Of a DNA stretch of 64,000 nucleotides, positions 9,160 to 18,242 are shown one piece after another. Position numbers and translations under genes: made by a program. The notes under the pieces are model-generated. The model saw nothing but the letters and a program-made list of their open reading frames with translations, was not told the origin of the DNA and did not search any database. Every line of letters begins with the position of its first letter. Positions within the stretch are counted from its first letter, which is position 1. The stretch spans positions 62,001 through 126,000 of the forward strand of contig NZ_JAIOAA010000004.1 of the NCBI RefSeq assembly GCF_019890675.1. The letters run 5' to 3'. This stretch comes from Micromonospora sp. PLK6-60. GTDB taxonomy: Bacteria; Actinomycetota; Actinomycetes; Mycobacteriales; Micromonosporaceae.

Positions 9160-11039
9160 GCCGGAGAGCTTGCCGCACCCGCCGGTGACCAGAGTCGTTG
9201 AGGTGCCCGGGTCCCCGGGAAGAGCAGGTCGACGAAGCGCTCGGCGGTCGGCTGCGGCTCGTGGTTGGCCAGGCCGGGCCGCTCGTTCGCCTCGATGAAC
9301 ACGTGCTCCGGCCGGTCGGGGGCGGGGACCAGCAGGTCCAGCCCGGTGACCGGGATGCCCAGCGCCCGGCTGGCCACCACGCACGCCTCGGCGATCTCCG
9401 GATGCAGCTCACCGGTCACGTCGTGGATGGTGCCGCCGGTGTGCAGGTTGGCGGTGCGCCGCACGGCCAGCACCGCCCCCTCGGGCAGCACGTCGTGCAG
9501 GTCGTACCCGGCCTCGGCGACCACCTCGCGGGTCATGTCGTCCAGCGGGATGCGGGACTCGCCGCCGGTGGCGGCGGCCCGGCGGCGGCTCTGCCGCTCG
9601 ATCAGGTCGGCGATGTCGTGCACCCCGTCGCCGGTGACCTGGGCGGGCCGGCGGACGGCCGCGGCGACCACCTCGTGGTCGATCACGATCACCCGCAGGT
9701 CCTCGCCCTCGCACAGCTCCTCGATCAGCACCTCCGGGCAGAACCGGCGGGCCAGCTCGACGGCCGCGGTCAGCGCTTCCGGCGTACGCACCCCGACGGT
9801 GATCCCGTTGCCCTGCTCGCCCCGGGCCGGCTTCACCACGACCCGGCCCACCTCGGAGAGGAAGGCGACGTCCGCGTCGTCCCCGGTGGCGGTGCGGCCA
9901 CGCGGCACGGAGAGACCGGCCTCGGTGAGGATGCGCCGGGTGACCCGCTTGTCGTCGCAGCGGCTCATCGCCACCGCCGAGGTCAGCTCGGAGAGCGACT
10001 CCCGGGTGTGGATGATCCGACCGCCGCTGGTCAGTTTCAGCTCACCCCACTGCGGGTCGGTCACCTCGACCCGGATGCCGCGCCGCATCGCCTCGTCGGC
10101 GACGATCTTCGCGTACGGGTTGAGCTCGTCGTACCCCTCGGGCATGGCGGGCAGGAAGAGCCGTTCGTTGATCGGGTTCTTCCGCTTCACGCACAGCGTC
10201 ATGGTGCGGTAGAAGCCGAGCCGCTCGTACAGCCGGATGGCGCCGGTGTTCTCGGCCAGCACCGACAGGTCGACGAAGGCCCGGCCGCGCGCGGTGAGCC
10301 GGGCGGCCAGGTCGGTCAGCAGCGCCTGGCCGGTGCCCGGCGGCGCGCTGTTGAAGTCGACGGTCAGGCACCACAGGCTGGCGCCGTTCTCCGGGTCGTC
10401 GAAGACCGCCACGTGGTCGACGCCGGTGATGGTGCCGACGATCTCCCCGGTGACGTCCTCGGCGACCAGGTGCAGGAACCGGTCGGTGCGGGCGTTGGCG
10501 ACCAGCACCTCCACCGGCGCGGTGACCATGCCGTTGCGGGCGTAGATCCGGTTCACCGCGTCGGCGTCGGCCTCGTCGCGCAGCGACCGGATGCGCAGCC
10601 CGGGCAGGTCCGAGGCGTCCAGCCCGGACGTGCCGGCGGTGGTCTCGCTGGTCGCCGCGGTCACGGAGTCGTCCGTCCGGGCCGGCCGCTCGCCGGTCAG
10701 CGGCAGCCGGTAGGTCAGCGACGGGTCGATGAACAGCTCGTCGGGCAGCCGGGACACCAGCACGTGCGGGTCGCGCAGGTAGATGCAGATGTCCCGGGCG
10801 CCGGCGGCCTCCGAGCGCAGCACGTCCGCCACCGCCGCCTGGTCGCCGCCGAAGGTCTGGCCGAACACCAGCCGGCCCCAGCCGCAGTCGAGGACCACGC
10901 CGTCGCCGGCGGTGGGTCGCTGCGCCTCGGTCGGCCCGGGGGCCATCGGGTCACCGCCCGGGCCGACGCGTTCCCGCCGCCGGCCGAGCACGCGCTCCCG
11001 GTCGGTACGGGCCGTGCCGGTCGCCATCGTGTCGGTCAC
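9156..11039 (-). CDS. ngg: N-acetylglutaminylglutamine synthetase (GNAT plus ATP-grasp)
   Basis: A 627-residue fusion. After a variable N-terminus, a GNAT domain spans roughly 135-300 (strand LWCLTVDFNSAPPG, then ALLTDLAARLTARGR). It is followed by a cyanophycin-synthetase-like ATP-grasp domain from about 330 (VVVKPARGEQGNG, EELCEGEDLRV, late FIEANERPGL). This pairing is specific to the enzyme that joins and acetylates glutamines in NAGGN synthesis. The chosen GTG 11039 lies two bases after the asnO stop; an ATG at 11027 is the alternative. The end overlaps the peptidase start by ATGA. The three genes form one operon. Confidence 0.9.
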   Translation of the reverse strand: MTDTMATGTARTDRERVLGRRRERVGPGGDPMAPGPTEAQRPTAGDGVVLDCGWGRLVFGQTFGGDQAAVADVLRSEAAGARDICIYLRDPHVLVSRLPDELFIDPSLTYRLPLTGERPARTDDSVTAATSETTAGTSGLDASDLPGLRIRSLRDEADADAVNRIYARNGMVTAPVEVLVANARTDRFLHLVAEDVTGEIVGTITGVDHVAVFDDPENGASLWCLTVDFNSAPPGTGQALLTDLAARLTARGRAFVDLSVLAENTGAIRLYERLGFYRTMTLCVKRKNPINERLFLPAMPEGYDELNPYAKIVADEAMRRGIRVEVTDPQWGELKLTSGGRIIHTRESLSELTSAVAMSRCDDKRVTRRILTEAGLSVPRGRTATGDDADVAFLSEVGRVVVKPARGEQGNGITVGVRTPEALTAAVELARRFCPEVLIEELCEGEDLRVIVIDHEVVAAAVRRPAQVTGDGVHDIADLIERQSRRRAAATGGESRIPLDDMTREVVAEAGYDLHDVLPEGAVLAVRRTANLHTGGTIHDVTGELHPEIAEACVVASRALGIPVTGLDLLVPAPDRPEHVFIEANERPGLANHEPQPTAERFVDLLFPGTRAPQRLWSPAGAASSPA

Positions 11040-11041
11040 GG

Positions 11042-12832
11042 TCAGTCGATTCCGTGGCTCTGGAGCCACATTTCCAGGAGTCCCAGCTGCCACAGCTTGT
11101 TTCCGTTCAACGGGGTCAGTTCGGCGTTCGGGTCGGCGAGCAGCGCGTCGACGTACTCGGTGCGGAACAGGTCCCGACGGCGGGCCTCGGGCGCGTGCAG
11201 CGCGTCGCGTACCCGGTCGAGGAGCTTGCCCTCGAGGTGGGTGAGGCCCGGCACCGGAAAGTAGCCCTTCGGCCGGTCGATGACCTCGTGCGGCAGGACC
11301 CGCCGGCCGATCTCCTTGAGCACGCCCTTGCCGCCCTGGGCCAGCTTCAGCTCCGGCGGGCAGCTCGCGGCGAGCTCGACGAACTCGTGGTCGAGGAACG
11401 GCACCCGGGCCTCCAGCCCGTGCGCCATGGTCATGTTGTCCACCCGCTTCACCGGGTCGTCGGTGAGCATGACCTGCGTGTCGAGCCGCAGGCCGGCGTC
11501 GACCGCGGTCTGCGCGCCGGGCCGGGCGAGGTGCGCGGCGACGAACTCCCGGGCCGGGTCGCCGTCCGCGAGCCACGCCGGGTTGAGCACCCGGGCCAGG
11601 CCGGCCGCGTCCCGGTCGAAGAAGGCCTTCGCGTACGTCTCCAGCGCCCGCTCCCGGTCGACCCCGGCCAGCGGCGGGTACCAGTGGTAGCCGCCGAGGA
11701 TCTCGTCCGCGCCCTGACCGGACTGGACCACCTTGACGTGCCGGGCCACCTCCTGGCTGAGCAGGTAGAACGCCACGCAGTCGTGGCTGACCATCGGCTC
11801 GCTCATCGCCCCGACGGCCGCCTCCAGCGGCGGGACCAGGTCGCCGGTCGGCACCCGGATCTGGTGGTGGTCGGTGCCGAAGGTCTTGGCCACCAGGTCG
11901 GAGTAGACGAACTCGTCGCCCTCCCGGCCGCCGACCGCGTCGAAGCCGATGGAGAAGGTGGACAGGCCCGAGCGGGTCTGCCCCTGGCCGGCGAGCAGCG
12001 CCACGACCAGGCTGGAGTCGAGGCCGCCGGAGAGCAGCACGCCGACCGGGACGTCGGCGACCATCCGGCGGCGCACCGCGGTGGTCAGCGACTCCAGCAG
12101 CGCGTCCTGCCAGTCCTGCTCGGACCAGCCGGCCCGCTCGTCGGCGCGGGTGAAGGCCGGGTCCCAGTAGACCCGCTCGTGGGTGCGGCCGTCGGGCTCA
12201 TACACCCGGACGGTGGCCGGCGGCAGCTTGGCCACGCCGCGCAGGATCGTCCGCGGCGGCGGCACGATGCTGTGGAAGCTGAGGTAGTGGGCCAGCGCGA
12301 CCTGGTCGATGGTGGTGTCCACCCCGCCGCCGGCCAGCAGCGCCGGCAGGGTGCTGGCGAAGCGGACCACGCCGGGGCCCTCGGCCAGGTAGAGCGGCTT
12401 GATGCCGAGGCGGTCGCGGGCCAGCACCAGCCGGCCGGTGGCCCGCTCGGTGATCGCCACGGCGAACATGCCGATCAGGTGGTCGACGAAGTCGAGCCCC
12501 CACTGCGCGTACGCCTTGAGCACCACCTCGCTGTCGCCGGTGGAGAAGAAGCGGTGGCCCTTGGCCTGCAACTCCTCGCGCAGCTCGCGGTAGTTGTAGA
12601 TGCAGCCGTTGAAGACACCGGTGAGGCCGGCGTGCGGGTCGACCAGCGGCTGCCCGCTGGCGGCGGAGAGGTCGATGATCTTCAGCCGGCGGTGCCCGAG
12701 GGCGACCGGCCCCTGGGACCAGACGCCGCTGTCGTCGGGCCCCCGGTCGCTCATGGTGGCCGCCATCCGCTCCACCACCGCCACGTCGGCCCGTGAGCCG
12801 TCCCGCCGGAACTCGCCTGCCAGTCCGCACAT
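11042..12832 (-). CDS. asnO: Asparagine synthetase-like amidotransferase of the NAGGN pathway
   Basis: A 596-residue glutamine-dependent amidotransferase. ATG 12832 is chosen because it leaves Cys2 (MCGLAGEF) as the N-terminal nucleophile of the class II glutaminase domain; an upstream in-frame TTG would bury it. The PP-loop of the synthetase domain is SGGLDSS (about 268-274). Length and order place it with AsnO, which amidates the C-terminus of acetylated diglutamine, rather than with housekeeping AsnB. It is the first gene of the operon. Its promoter must lie in the lower-GC region 12833-13055, and osmotic induction is expected from known NAGGN systems. Confidence 0.88.
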   Translation of the reverse strand: MCGLAGEFRRDGSRADVAVVERMAATMSDRGPDDSGVWSQGPVALGHRRLKIIDLSAASGQPLVDPHAGLTGVFNGCIYNYRELREELQAKGHRFFSTGDSEVVLKAYAQWGLDFVDHLIGMFAVAITERATGRLVLARDRLGIKPLYLAEGPGVVRFASTLPALLAGGGVDTTIDQVALAHYLSFHSIVPPPRTILRGVAKLPPATVRVYEPDGRTHERVYWDPAFTRADERAGWSEQDWQDALLESLTTAVRRRMVADVPVGVLLSGGLDSSLVVALLAGQGQTRSGLSTFSIGFDAVGGREGDEFVYSDLVAKTFGTDHHQIRVPTGDLVPPLEAAVGAMSEPMVSHDCVAFYLLSQEVARHVKVVQSGQGADEILGGYHWYPPLAGVDRERALETYAKAFFDRDAAGLARVLNPAWLADGDPAREFVAAHLARPGAQTAVDAGLRLDTQVMLTDDPVKRVDNMTMAHGLEARVPFLDHEFVELAASCPPELKLAQGGKGVLKEIGRRVLPHEVIDRPKGYFPVPGLTHLEGKLLDRVRDALHAPEARRRDLFRTEYVDALLADPNAELTPLNGNKLWQLGLLEMWLQSHGID

Positions 12833-13055
12833 GCCAGCCAATGCTGCCAGATGACATTACGATTCGCCTGTTGGGATGATGACGATTGTGTGACGTAGTT
12901 GCTAGGATTCCCGCCCACGCCGGTTACCCCTGCGTAGCGCCGGACATTTCTGCCGTACACCGCCTGGATGCCCGGATGGCGCTGGTCCTTTGCTGTGAAA
13001 AAGACCCCAGCCGCCGCACCGCCGGGGCCGGGCCGGGACGTCACGGAGGTCGGCG
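12833..13055. promoter_or_regulatory. Divergent promoter region between asnO and a beta-propeller gene
   Basis: A 223-base divergent intergenic region with a distinctly AT-richer core (about 12842-12915), consistent with the NAGGN operon promoter on the minus strand. I cannot assign a sigma-factor consensus. The plus-strand gene has GGAGGT 9 bases before its ATG. Confidence 0.4.
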
Positions 13056-14396
13056 ATGCCGTCGGAGAAGCGGGCAGTGCCGACGAGACGGGCCGGCCGA
13101 GCCGGTGGCCGGTTCCGGGTCGCCGTATCGGTCGTGGCGGCGCTGACGCTCGCTCTCGCCCCCGGCCCCGCGACCGCGGCCGACCGCCGGATCGACCCCG
13201 CCGCCGGCGGGCCGCCGGCGCTGTCCCTGCCGGACCGGGTGGGCGCGCCGCAGTGGGGTTCCTGGTCGGTGCGGCGCCGCCCGGTCACCGCGGCTTCGGT
13301 GGTGTTCACCGGCGAGAACTGGTGGGACGCGAGCACGAGCACGGGCACGGCGGCGGTCGTCGGCGCGCCCGACGACGCGTACCGCCTGCTGGACGACCCG
13401 TGGGGCACGGACGCCGGGCAGGAGATCCTGCTGTCGCCCGACGGCGCCAGGCTGGCGCTGCCCGGCCAGGTCGTGGAGCTGCGCACCGGCCGGCGTACGG
13501 TCCTGCCCCGGCTCGACGGCATCCGGGTGGTCCAGCCGGCGGCCTGGTCGCCGGACGGCGGCACGCTCGCGGTGATCCAGCACGACGGAGGATCCGTGCG
13601 GCGGCCCGACGGCTCGGAGACGTACCGGGAGACCCGGGCCACGCTGGGGCTGGTCGACCTCGCCTCGGGGCGCTTCACCAGCGTCGCCGAGCTGGCACCC
13701 GACACCTCCGTGCCCGGCTGGTCGGTGGCCTTCGCGCCGGACGGCCGGACGCTGGCGTACCAGACGGGACAACAGATCGTGGTGGCAGATCCGGGCGGAC
13801 CGGTCCGCAGCCGGTTCCCGGTGCCGGCCGGCACCCGGATCGCCGGCAAGGGCGCGTGGACCCCGGACGGTGCCGGCCTGACCCTGGTCACCCAGCGCCG
13901 GTGCTGCGCCGGGGACGGGTACCGGTCCCGCTGGCAACTCCAGGTGGTGGACCCGGCCACCGGCGGGGAGCGGGCCGGCCCGCGGCTGCCGGAACAAGCC
14001 GGCCTGCTCGCGCTGCGACTGCTCGGCTGGACGCCGGACGGCGCCGCGGCCGTCGCCCGCTACCGGCCGTGGCCGGGGGAGGCGGTGGTGGGCTTCGACG
14101 CCGAGTACGGGATCACCGACGGCGTGTGGCAGACCGACGTCGTCGCGCTGTCGCCGGCCGGCCCGCCGAGAACGCTGCTCACCTCCGGTGAGCGGGTCGC
14201 CGAGGGCATCGACGTCGCCGACCACGCCCTCGCCGGCAACCTGACCCACCCGGGGCGGCTCCCGGCGGGAGGTCTCGGACCGCAGTACCGGGCGTACCTG
14301 GGCGTCGGGCTGAGCGTCCTCGTCGCCGTCGCCGGTCTCGGTGTGCTCGGGGCGGCGTGGATCCTGCGCCGCCGACGGCGTCGTCCCGCCGACTGA
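13056..14396 (+). CDS. Exported membrane-anchored WD40/TolB-like beta-propeller protein
   Basis: A 446-residue protein with a signal peptide (basic start, then VAVSVVAALTLALA and APGPATAA). The middle shows repeated beta-propeller strands with the Asp-Gly signature SPDGARLAL, SPDGGTLAV, APDGRTLAY, TPDGAGLTL and TPDGAAAVA. A C-terminal transmembrane helix (about 415-437) is followed by RRRRRRPAD. The topology is extracellular propeller, single C-terminal anchor, basic cytoplasmic tail. Function unknown; such propellers bind ligands or partner proteins. A strong hairpin terminator lies 35 bases after the stop. Confidence 0.75.
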   Translation: MPSEKRAVPTRRAGRAGGRFRVAVSVVAALTLALAPGPATAADRRIDPAAGGPPALSLPDRVGAPQWGSWSVRRRPVTAASVVFTGENWWDASTSTGTAAVVGAPDDAYRLLDDPWGTDAGQEILLSPDGARLALPGQVVELRTGRRTVLPRLDGIRVVQPAAWSPDGGTLAVIQHDGGSVRRPDGSETYRETRATLGLVDLASGRFTSVAELAPDTSVPGWSVAFAPDGRTLAYQTGQQIVVADPGGPVRSRFPVPAGTRIAGKGAWTPDGAGLTLVTQRRCCAGDGYRSRWQLQVVDPATGGERAGPRLPEQAGLLALRLLGWTPDGAAAVARYRPWPGEAVVGFDAEYGITDGVWQTDVVALSPAGPPRTLLTSGERVAEGIDVADHALAGNLTHPGRLPAGGLGPQYRAYLGVGLSVLVAVAGLGVLGAAWILRRRRRRPAD

Positions 14397-14431
14397 CGTC
14401 CGGCCGGAGGGCGACGGCGGGACCTGACGGC

Positions 14432-14465
14432 GGTGGGCCGGGACCCGTTCGGGTCCCGGCCCACC
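14432..14465. terminator. Strong hairpin, 16-nt arms
   Basis: GGTGGGCCGGGACCCG and its exact complement, with a GTTC tip. No T tract follows on either strand, but the stem is very stable. It lies between the beta-propeller gene and the duplicated msrA tail and can serve both strands. Confidence 0.75.
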
Positions 14466-14480
14466 GGGCGATCCTGGCGC

Positions 14481-14522
14481 GTCAGCCGGCCGTACGGGCC
14501 ACGCCGTCCGGGCAGCTCAGCC
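14481..14522 (-). repeat. 42-bp direct repeat, copy 1: detached msrA 3' end
   Basis: Matches 15130-15171 at 41 of 42 positions. On the minus strand it encodes the last residues of MsrA (LSCPDGVARTAG and stop), although the rest of msrA is about 650 bases away. It lies immediately downstream of the YciI-like gene and immediately before the hairpin at 14432, so it looks like the original msrA tail separated from its gene. Confidence 0.85.
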
Positions 14523-14536
14523 GCCGACTCCCCACG

Positions 14537-14887
14537 TCACTCCGGGCCGTGGCCGAACCGTCGGACCTCCTGGGGCCAGCCGCATGCTTCCGCGATCCTG
14601 CCGGCCCACATCCGGGCCGTTTCCTCGTCGGCCACGTCCACCACGGTCAGCCCGCCCAGCCACTCCTTGGTTTCGACGTACGGCCCATCGGTGAACACCA
14701 GAGTCCCGCTCGTGGCGTCGGCACTGAAGACCGGGCTGTCCTCCTCCAGGCCACCGGCGAACACGTAATCCCCGGCCGCCTTGATCTCGTCCACGACCGC
14801 CTTGGCGAGTGGCCCGCGTCCGCGAAACCACTCCTCGGTGTGGTCACCCACCCACTGCTGGTTGAAGTAGATGAGGTATTCCGCCAT
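14537..14887 (-). CDS. YciI-family protein
   Basis: A 116-residue YCII-related protein (ferredoxin-like alpha/beta barrel fold), starting MAEYLIYFNQQWV. Typical features are the central FAGGLEED segment, the strand TLVFTDGPYVETKEWLGGLTV containing the DGP motif, and the late VADEETARMWAGRIAEACG helix. Actinobacterial relatives are often called DGPF-domain proteins. Enzymatic roles are mostly unproven. The gene and its upstream region look less GC-rich than their neighbours and are bounded by the 42-bp msrA-tail repeats, which suggests insertion as a small cassette. Confidence 0.82.
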   Translation of the reverse strand: MAEYLIYFNQQWVGDHTEEWFRGRGPLAKAVVDEIKAAGDYVFAGGLEEDSPVFSADATSGTLVFTDGPYVETKEWLGGLTVVDVADEETARMWAGRIAEACGWPQEVRRFGHGPE

Positions 14888-15130
14888 GTCTGCTCCCTGG
14901 TCTCGGGCGGACCGTTGTCTGCCTCCATCTTTCGCTACGAACGGTGCCGGCCCGATGCGACACCTCAGGCAAGAAATTCCACGTCGATGGTGGCGGGGAG
15001 CGGTGGTCCGGGTTCGTCACCGTCCACGTGGGGGAGCGACACGAGCGATGCGTGCGGTTGGCGAATCGGCAGGCCGGCCCGCGCGGGATGGCCGCGCGGG
15101 CCGGGCCGATCCGAGTGACCCGGTACGGGG

Positions 15131-15793
<663 letters not shown>

Positions 15794-15886
15794 GGTGGGA
15801 CTCCTCTCGTACCTTTCCCAGCGTGCAACACCGCCGGTCGGCACTTCCTTACCCGCCCCACCGGGTCTCAGGCGCGGTCGGCCCGG

Positions 15887-16297
15887 TCACAGCGCGGCGC
15901 GCACCCGCTCCGCGTACGAGGTGGCCTCGGCGTCGTCCGCGTAGCGGGTACGCGGCCAGAAGAAGCCGCGCAGCCCGTCACCCTTGGTGCGGGGCACCAC
16001 GTGGGTGTGCAGGTGCGGGACGGACTGGGACACCTTGTTGTTCATCGCCACGAAGGTGCCACCGGCGCCCAGACCGGTCTCCACCGCCACCGACAACCGG
16101 CGGACCAGCCCGAAGTAGTCGGCCAACTCCTCGGCGGGCAGGTCGGCCAGGGTGACCAGGTGGACCCGGGGCACCACCAGCACGTGCCCCTTGAACACCG
16201 GCCGGGTGTCCAGGAACGCCACCCCGGCCGGCTCGTCGGCGACCCGGAACGCCGGCACCTCACCGGCCACGATCCCGCAGAACACACAGCCGCTCAC
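15887..16297 (-). CDS. HIT family protein
   Basis: A 136-residue histidine-triad nucleotide hydrolase/transferase. The HIT motif is PHLHTHVVPR (HxHxH, His about 107-111), and the N-terminal CVFCGIVAGEVPA pair of cysteines resembles the zinc-binding end of Hint-type proteins. Substrates are usually nucleotidyl amidates or dinucleoside polyphosphates. The start is GTG 16297. It precedes msrA on the same strand by about 90 bases. Confidence 0.9.
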   Translation of the reverse strand: MSGCVFCGIVAGEVPAFRVADEPAGVAFLDTRPVFKGHVLVVPRVHLVTLADLPAEELADYFGLVRRLSVAVETGLGAGGTFVAMNNKVSQSVPHLHTHVVPRTKGDGLRGFFWPRTRYADDAEATSYAERVRAAL

Positions 16298-16355
16298 CCG
16301 GCTCAGGGTAGGCGCTCGGCCGGCGGCGCGCCGGATGGCGTACGCCGGACGGCGG

Positions 16356-16574
16356 TCACCGCGGGTCGAGGTAGTTGTCCCACTCGCCTTCGACGACGCC
16401 GACCGGCCCGGTCTCCCCGCTGGCCAGGCGGCTGCGGATATCGGCCTCCCACCGCGCCGCCCAGGCCATCAACTCGTGGATCTGCGCCTCGGTGAGTCCA
16501 TAGGCCGCGAAGGTCTCGTCATCGAGTTCGTCGACCCCGCCGAGCCGGTCTGCCAGTTCCTCCAGCGAGACGGG
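16356..16574 (-). pseudogene. Open frame continuing in phase beyond the TGA of the preceding ORF
   Basis: Directly after the TGA at 16577-16575 the same frame stays open for another 73 codons before a second TGA (16358-16356), yet it holds no ATG, GTG or TTG until codon 36. The translation, for example SLEELADRLGGVDELDDETF and later ALE-rich helices ending GEWDNYLDPR, looks like real acidic protein rather than a shadow frame. Explanations are a nonsense-split single gene, a downstream gene using a non-standard start, or readthrough. I do not recognise the family. Confidence 0.4.
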
Positions 16575-16901
16575 TCAACCGGCGAGTTCGGGAATTCGAC
16601 GCTCCCAGAGAGCCACCAGCCGGCGAGCGGTGAGGCGCTTGATGCGGGGCCAGTCTCGCCGCCAGAGACCCGCGTTGGCGTAGCGGATGATGTCGTCGCG
16701 CTGGCCGCAGTCGAGCAGCGTCCGGTAGAGGGTGAGCCGCTGGCGGGGATCGGTGACGTCGAACTCTGTCAGACCCGACCAGGCCAGCCGGACCGGGAGC
16801 GACACCCGGCCGGTCGACGGCCCCCTGAGCAGCGCCAGCGAATCCGGAATCCGGTCGGCCGCGCCGATCAGGCGGGACGGCAGCGGAGCGGGCGAGGTCA
16901 C
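16575..16901 (-). CDS. Hypothetical protein, possibly the N-terminal part of a TGA-split gene
   Basis: A 108-residue protein from GTG 16901 (alternative GTG 16919 adds six residues). It is rich in Arg, Leu and Trp and predicted mostly helical, with a block LTLYRTLLDCGQRDDIIRY followed by LWRRDWPRIKRL. This pattern (YxxLLxxGQxxDIxRYxN) recurs in small uncharacterised actinobacterial proteins often found near nucleotidyltransferase or toxin-antitoxin-like genes, but no partner is visible here. The reading frame continues open past its TGA. Confidence 0.5.
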   Translation of the reverse strand: MTSPAPLPSRLIGAADRIPDSLALLRGPSTGRVSLPVRLAWSGLTEFDVTDPRQRLTLYRTLLDCGQRDDIIRYANAGLWRRDWPRIKRLTARRLVALWERRIPELAG

Positions 16902-16975
16902 CGAGCCAGTATGGCCCACCGGTCCGACACCGCCGGCGGCGTGACTCGCGGCGCGGAGCCGCTCGGGCGATCACG

Positions 16976-17036
16976 GGGTGTTAACAGGGGGCCCCTGCTA
17001 TGCAGAATGCGTTAACAGGGGCACCCTCCTTGCACC
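16976..17036 (-). repeat. Palindromic intergenic repeat, copy 4 (asymmetric type)
   Basis: On the minus strand it reads GGTGCAAGGAGGGTGCCCC, GTTAAC, GCATTCTGCATAGCAGGGG, GGCCCC and GTTAACACC. Unlike the other copies it sits between divergent genes, about 40 bases upstream of metB, so a terminator role for a neighbouring gene is less obvious here. Confidence 0.85.
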
Positions 17037-17077
17037 TTCCCGGCGGGGTGGTGGGGGTGCGGACTAACGTCTGCGGC

Positions 17078-18220
17078 ATGAATCACGGCTTCGAGACGCT
17101 CGCCATCCACGCTGGTCAGGACCCGGAGGCCCGCACCGGCGCGGTGATCCCACCGATCTACCAGACCAGCACCTACGCCCAGGACGCCGTGGGCGCGCCC
17201 CGGCTGGGCTACGAGTACAGCCGGTCGGGCAACCCGACCCGGGACGCGCTTCAGGAGTGCCTGGCCGCGCTGGAGGGCGGTCCGGTCGGGCTCGCCTTCG
17301 CCAGCGGCCTGGCCGCCGAGGACACCCTGCTGCGCACCGTCTGCAAGCCGGGTGACCACGTGGTGATCCCGGACGACGCGTACGGCGGCACGTACCGGCT
17401 CTTCGCGAAGGTGGCCGAGCGCTGGGGGCTGGGGTTCACCCCGGCCAAGGTCTCCGACCCGGACGCGGTGCGGGCCGCGATCCGCCCCGGCAGCACGAAG
17501 ATCGTCTGGGTGGAGACGCCGACCAACCCGCTGCTCGGCATCGCCGACATCGCCGCCCTGGCCGCGGTGGCGCACGACGCCGGCGCGCTGCTGGTGGTCG
17601 ACAACACCTTCGCCTCGCCGTACCTCCAGCAGCCGATCGCCTTCGGCGCGGACGTGGTGGTGCACTCCACCACCAAGTACGTCGGCGGGCACTCCGACGT
17701 GGTCGGTGGCGCGCTGGTCGCCGCGGACCGGGAGCTCGGCGAGGAACTGCGCTACCACCAGAACGCGATGGGCGCGATCAACGGACCGTTCGACGCCTGG
17801 CTCACCCTACGCGGCATCAAGACCCTCGGTGTACGGATGGACCGGCACTGCGACAACGCCGAGCGGATCGCCGCGTACCTGGAGGGGCACGCCAAGGTGG
17901 CCCAGGTGCTCTACCCGGGGCTGCCCTCGCACCCCGGCCACGAGACGGCCGCGAAGCAGATGCGCCGCTTCGGCGGGATGATCTCGTTCCGCGCGGCGGG
18001 CGGCGAGGAGCAGGCCGTCGAGGTCTGCAACCGCAGCAAGCTGTTCGTGCTCGCCGAGTCGCTGGGCGGCGTGGAGTCCCTGATCGAGCACCCGGGCCGG
18101 ATGACACACGCAAGTGCCGCCGGCTCGCCGCTTGAAGTTCCCGGGGATCTCGTGCGACTGTCTGTCGGCATCGAGACGGTCGACGACCTGCTCGCCGATC
18201 TGGAGCAGGCGCTGGGCTGA
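17078..18220 (+). CDS. metB: Cystathionine gamma-synthase or gamma-lyase
   Basis: A 380-residue fold-type I PLP enzyme of the Cys/Met metabolism family. The PLP lysine is in [12 protein letters not shown] (about K200). Other family blocks are [29 protein letters not shown] and [12 protein letters not shown] 17078 begins the conserved [14 protein letters not shown]. Such actinobacterial enzymes may form cystathionine from O-succinyl/acetylhomoserine or cleave it; with cbs nearby, reverse transsulfuration to cysteine (needed for mycothiol) is plausible. The amidase gene follows 22 bases later. Confidence 0.9.
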   Translation: MNHGFETLAIHAGQDPEARTGAVIPPIYQTSTYAQDAVGAPRLGYEYSRSGNPTRDALQECLAALEGGPVGLAFASGLAAEDTLLRTVCKPGDHVVIPDDAYGGTYRLFAKVAERWGLGFTPAKVSDPDAVRAAIRPGSTKIVWVETPTNPLLGIADIAALAAVAHDAGALLVVDNTFASPYLQQPIAFGADVVVHSTTKYVGGHSDVVGGALVAADRELGEELRYHQNAMGAINGPFDAWLTLRGIKTLGVRMDRHCDNAERIAAYLEGHAKVAQVLYPGLPSHPGHETAAKQMRRFGGMISFRAAGGEEQAVEVCNRSKLFVLAESLGGVESLIEHPGRMTHASAAGSPLEVPGDLVRLSVGIETVDDLLADLEQALG

Positions 18221-18242
18221 CCGCTGGCTGGGGAGGGTGGCC

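Noticed and set aside
11042..12832. Housekeeping asparagine synthetase AsnB
   Set aside because: The adjacent GNAT/ATP-grasp and M42 genes with overlapping codons match the NAGGN operon, and the protein belongs with AsnO by context.
16356..16901. Toxin-antitoxin pair
   Set aside because: The two segments are in the same frame, the second has no start codon, and no known toxin or antitoxin motif was recognised.
17000..17080. In-frame N-terminal extension of metB starting MQNALTGAPSLH, and similar MQNALTG/MLTRGP starts at other repeat copies
   Set aside because: These residues are translations of the palindromic intergenic element, recurring at each copy; the conserved enzyme start [13 protein letters not shown] is at 17078.
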